Shown here: positions 6,019-7,596 of the stretch, piece after piece
How the letters are laid out: each line of letters begins with the position of its first letter
How positions within the stretch are numbered: position 1 is the first letter of the stretch
Source: Actinomycetota bacterium
Lineage (GTDB): Bacteria > Actinomycetota > Thermoleophilia > Solirubrobacterales > 70-9
Assembly (NCBI GenBank): GCA_005884305.1
Contig: VAYL01000096.1
Location: 492-8,087, forward strand
Direction of reading: 5' to 3'
DNA length: 7,596 nucleotides
The notes under the pieces: generated by a model
Databases searched by the model: none
What the model saw: only the letters and a program-made list of their open reading frames with translations
Told to the model about the DNA's origin: nothing
Position numbers and translations under genes: made by a program

Positions 6019-7505
6019 CTACCCGCTCCTGATCGCCTTCACCGGCCGCGTCGCGAGCGACCGGAACTCGCGGAGGGTCACCTCGCGGCTCAAAACCAAA
6101 ACGGCCGCGAACGTCAGCGATCCGAGCGCTACGCCCGCGATCCATTGCGCCGCAGAAAGGTCCGCCGTCCCGATCGCGACGAGAAGACCCCCGGTCAGCG
6201 CCGCTGCGCCAAGCGACCGCCCCAGGGCGGTCGCGAGCGGTTTGACGGGAACGCCGATCAACCGGTGCGCCAGCCACAGATGCGCGGTGACGTACACGGT
6301 GTACGCGACGTCGGTGCCGATCGCTGCTCCGTAGACCCCGATCCTCGGGATCAGGATGATGTCGAGGACAACATTGACGGCCAGAGTTGCGAGCGACAGC
6401 GGTATTCGGCGCCGTGCCTCTCCCATGTAGTTGAGCGGCGCGACGAGGACCGGACCGAGGCCAGTCAGGAAAACGTAAGGCGCGAGCGCCCGGAGTACCC
6501 CCGCCGACGACGCGAACTGCGAACCGAGCGCCACATGCGCGATCGGCCCGGCCCATGCGGTCACGAAAGCGAGTAGTCCCGCTTGGACGATGATGATGTA
6601 CCTGATTCCCCGGACCAGCGCCTCGACCTCGGGCGGCTCATCGCGGTGGCGGGCCAGGCGCGGCCCGAGGGCCTGCGAGAGCGCCAGCCCCGGATAACCG
6701 AGAAAGCCGATCAGGCGCAGGGGCGCGGCGAAGATTCCCACGGCGTGGGTGCCGAGGTATGCGCCCAGGAGGAGAAGGTCGATCTGCGTGTAGGCCGTGT
6801 AGACGCCGACGACGATCAGGAGCGCGCCGGCGTATGCGACGAACTCCCGCCGCGTGACGGGGCTTGGCCCCGTTCCCACCAGCGGCGAGCGCCCGAGGAA
6901 CCTCGCGAGCGCCACGACGCCGAGGGCTGCGCCGCAGACGTAGCCGATCGCCCGCCGCCGAGCGCGACGAGGACGATGCTGGCGGTGCACTCCGTTGCCG
7001 ATTCGGAGACGGTCAGCACGAACCCGACGGACGTCCGCCGCAGGGCGATGAAGATGACGGCGGCGAACCGGAAGATGCTCTGGCCGAACAGCGAGATCGC
7101 GGCCCCGCGCAACGGCCACGTCAGGCCCTGCACGCCGTAGAGGCTGGCGATGGGGCCAGCGAGCGCGAATAGCAAACCCGCCATGGCGGTGGCCGTCATC
7201 AGCCGCGTCCGCAACGCCATTCCGAGCACGCCCAGGATGCCCGCGTGATCGCCATGGCGCTCGGCGATGAACCGAGCGGCGGACTGCGTGGTGCCCAGGT
7301 CGGAGGGTCGGAGGGCGAGGCCGGTGATCCCGGTCGCCAGGGCGAACGTCCCGAAGCCGGACGGGCCGAGCGCCCGAACGAGGTAGACGGTGAGGACGGC
7401 GGTGAAGACCGCGGTACCGAGCTGCGTCGCCATCGCGAAGACGGCGTTGCGGCTGATGGTGTCCCCCCGGTGCAGAGACCCGCGCTCCGTCGGATCGGAG
7501 CTCAC
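6019..7505 (-). CDS. Wzx-type polysaccharide flippase (MATE/MOP superfamily), interrupted by a frameshift
   Basis: Polytopic membrane protein of the polysaccharide-synthesis/MOP group, expected to flip undecaprenyl-linked repeat units across the cytoplasmic membrane. The first 185 codons (7505 to 6951) read from ISRNAVFAMATQLG and YLVRALGPSGFGTFALA, the classic family opening, to IVLVALGGG. The remaining about 310 codons (6951 to 6019) lie in the -1 frame and resume with AIGYVCGAALGVVALARFLG, then TQIDLLLLGAYLG..AVGIF and NYMGEARRRIPLSLATLAVNVVLDIILIP-type helices. Joined, they give about 495 residues, the normal Wzx length, with nothing else missing. The GTG at 7505 lies nine bases after the upstream stop. 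AGG lies about 12 bases before it, a loose ribosome site. Without the shift correction the first frame runs on to a stop at 6816, losing the C-terminal half. Confidence 0.87.
6949..6959 (-). other. frameshift site in flippase
   Basis: On the - strand the sequence GGCGGCGGGCG joins two halves of one protein. Adding one G to the GGG run (6951-6953) restores Gly-Gly-Gly-Ala-Ile-Gly-Tyr through a membrane helix. No canonical X XXY YYZ slippery heptamer fits the codon frame. A sequencing or assembly error in a short G-run, or a recent mutation, are the simplest readings. Confidence 0.8.
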
Positions 7506-7514
7506 GAGGCTAGG

Positions 7515-7596
7515 CTACCTCGCGTCGGCGAGCGACTCCGCCAGATCGGTCAGCCGATCCGCCTGCCGCTCCCGCAGATGCGACCTGGCGAAATCC
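7515..7596 (-). CDS. 3' end of an unidentified gene (cut by window edge)
   Basis: The last 26 codons of a frame that is open to the window edge and ends at TAG 7515-7517. The visible tail reads DFARSHLRERQADRLTDL and then seven residues, AESLADAR. It is a charged helix, of the sort that closes many GT4 glycosyltransferases, but it is too short to identify. It ends nine bases before the flippase GTG, which fits one operon. Confidence 0.5.
   Translation of the reverse strand, partial: DFARSHLRERQADRLTDLAESLADAR

Noticed and set aside
6007..6019. Hairpin at the flippase stop as an intrinsic terminator
   Set aside because: The stem is only five pairs, overlaps the stop codon and lacks a following T-run on the - strand.
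5873..6556. N-terminal extension of the sulfotransferase frame to 6556
   Set aside because: Most of it is the out-of-frame shadow of the flippase, with no recognisable motif or composition of a real protein.
6945..6960. Programmed -1 ribosomal frameshifting in the flippase
   Set aside because: The codon frame GGC GGC GGG CGA does not present a canonical slippery heptamer. Both halves are needed for one transporter, so an indel is simpler.

Overview
The window is GC-rich (roughly two thirds G+C by eye), tightly packed chromosomal DNA with GTG starts as common as ATG and overlapping or near-touching genes. This suggests a high-GC bacterium, plausibly an actinobacterial-type soil lineage, but nothing in the sequence fixes the taxon. 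There are no RNA genes, insertion sequences, CRISPR arrays or long repeats that I can see. The content is one block of a surface or exopolysaccharide locus, most likely Wzx/Wzy-type, with an unusual emphasis on sulfation.

Layout: the left third (1-2850, + strand) holds three translationally linked genes: the 3' part of an O-antigen ligase/polymerase-like membrane protein, a NodB/CE4 polysaccharide deacetylase (ATGA overlap), and a PAPS-dependent sulfotransferase (TAGTG overlap). The right two thirds (2869-7596, - strand) read towards it. In transcription order they are: the 3' tail of an unidentified gene cut by the window edge; a Wzx-type flippase broken by a one-base frameshift near 6951; a 146-base gap; a second sulfotransferase of a different type, resembling heparan-sulfate sulfotransferases; a 324-aa protein of unknown function, probably a beta-propeller, with His-rich motifs; and a GT4 glycosyltransferase. 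The two gene sets converge with only 18 bases between stop codons and no recognisable terminator.

Working model (inference): glycosyltransferases such as the GT4 enzyme build a lipid-linked repeat unit, the flippase moves it across the membrane, and the ligase/polymerase-like protein polymerises or transfers it. The deacetylase and two sulfotransferases decorate it. A deacetylase directly coupled to a sulfotransferase, with a heparan-sulfate-type sulfotransferase nearby, raises the possibility of a glycosaminoglycan-like, N- and/or O-sulfated polymer. The least explained part is the His-rich propeller-like gene between the second sulfotransferase and the glycosyltransferase. The flippase frameshift decides whether the locus as read is functional or merely mis-sequenced.
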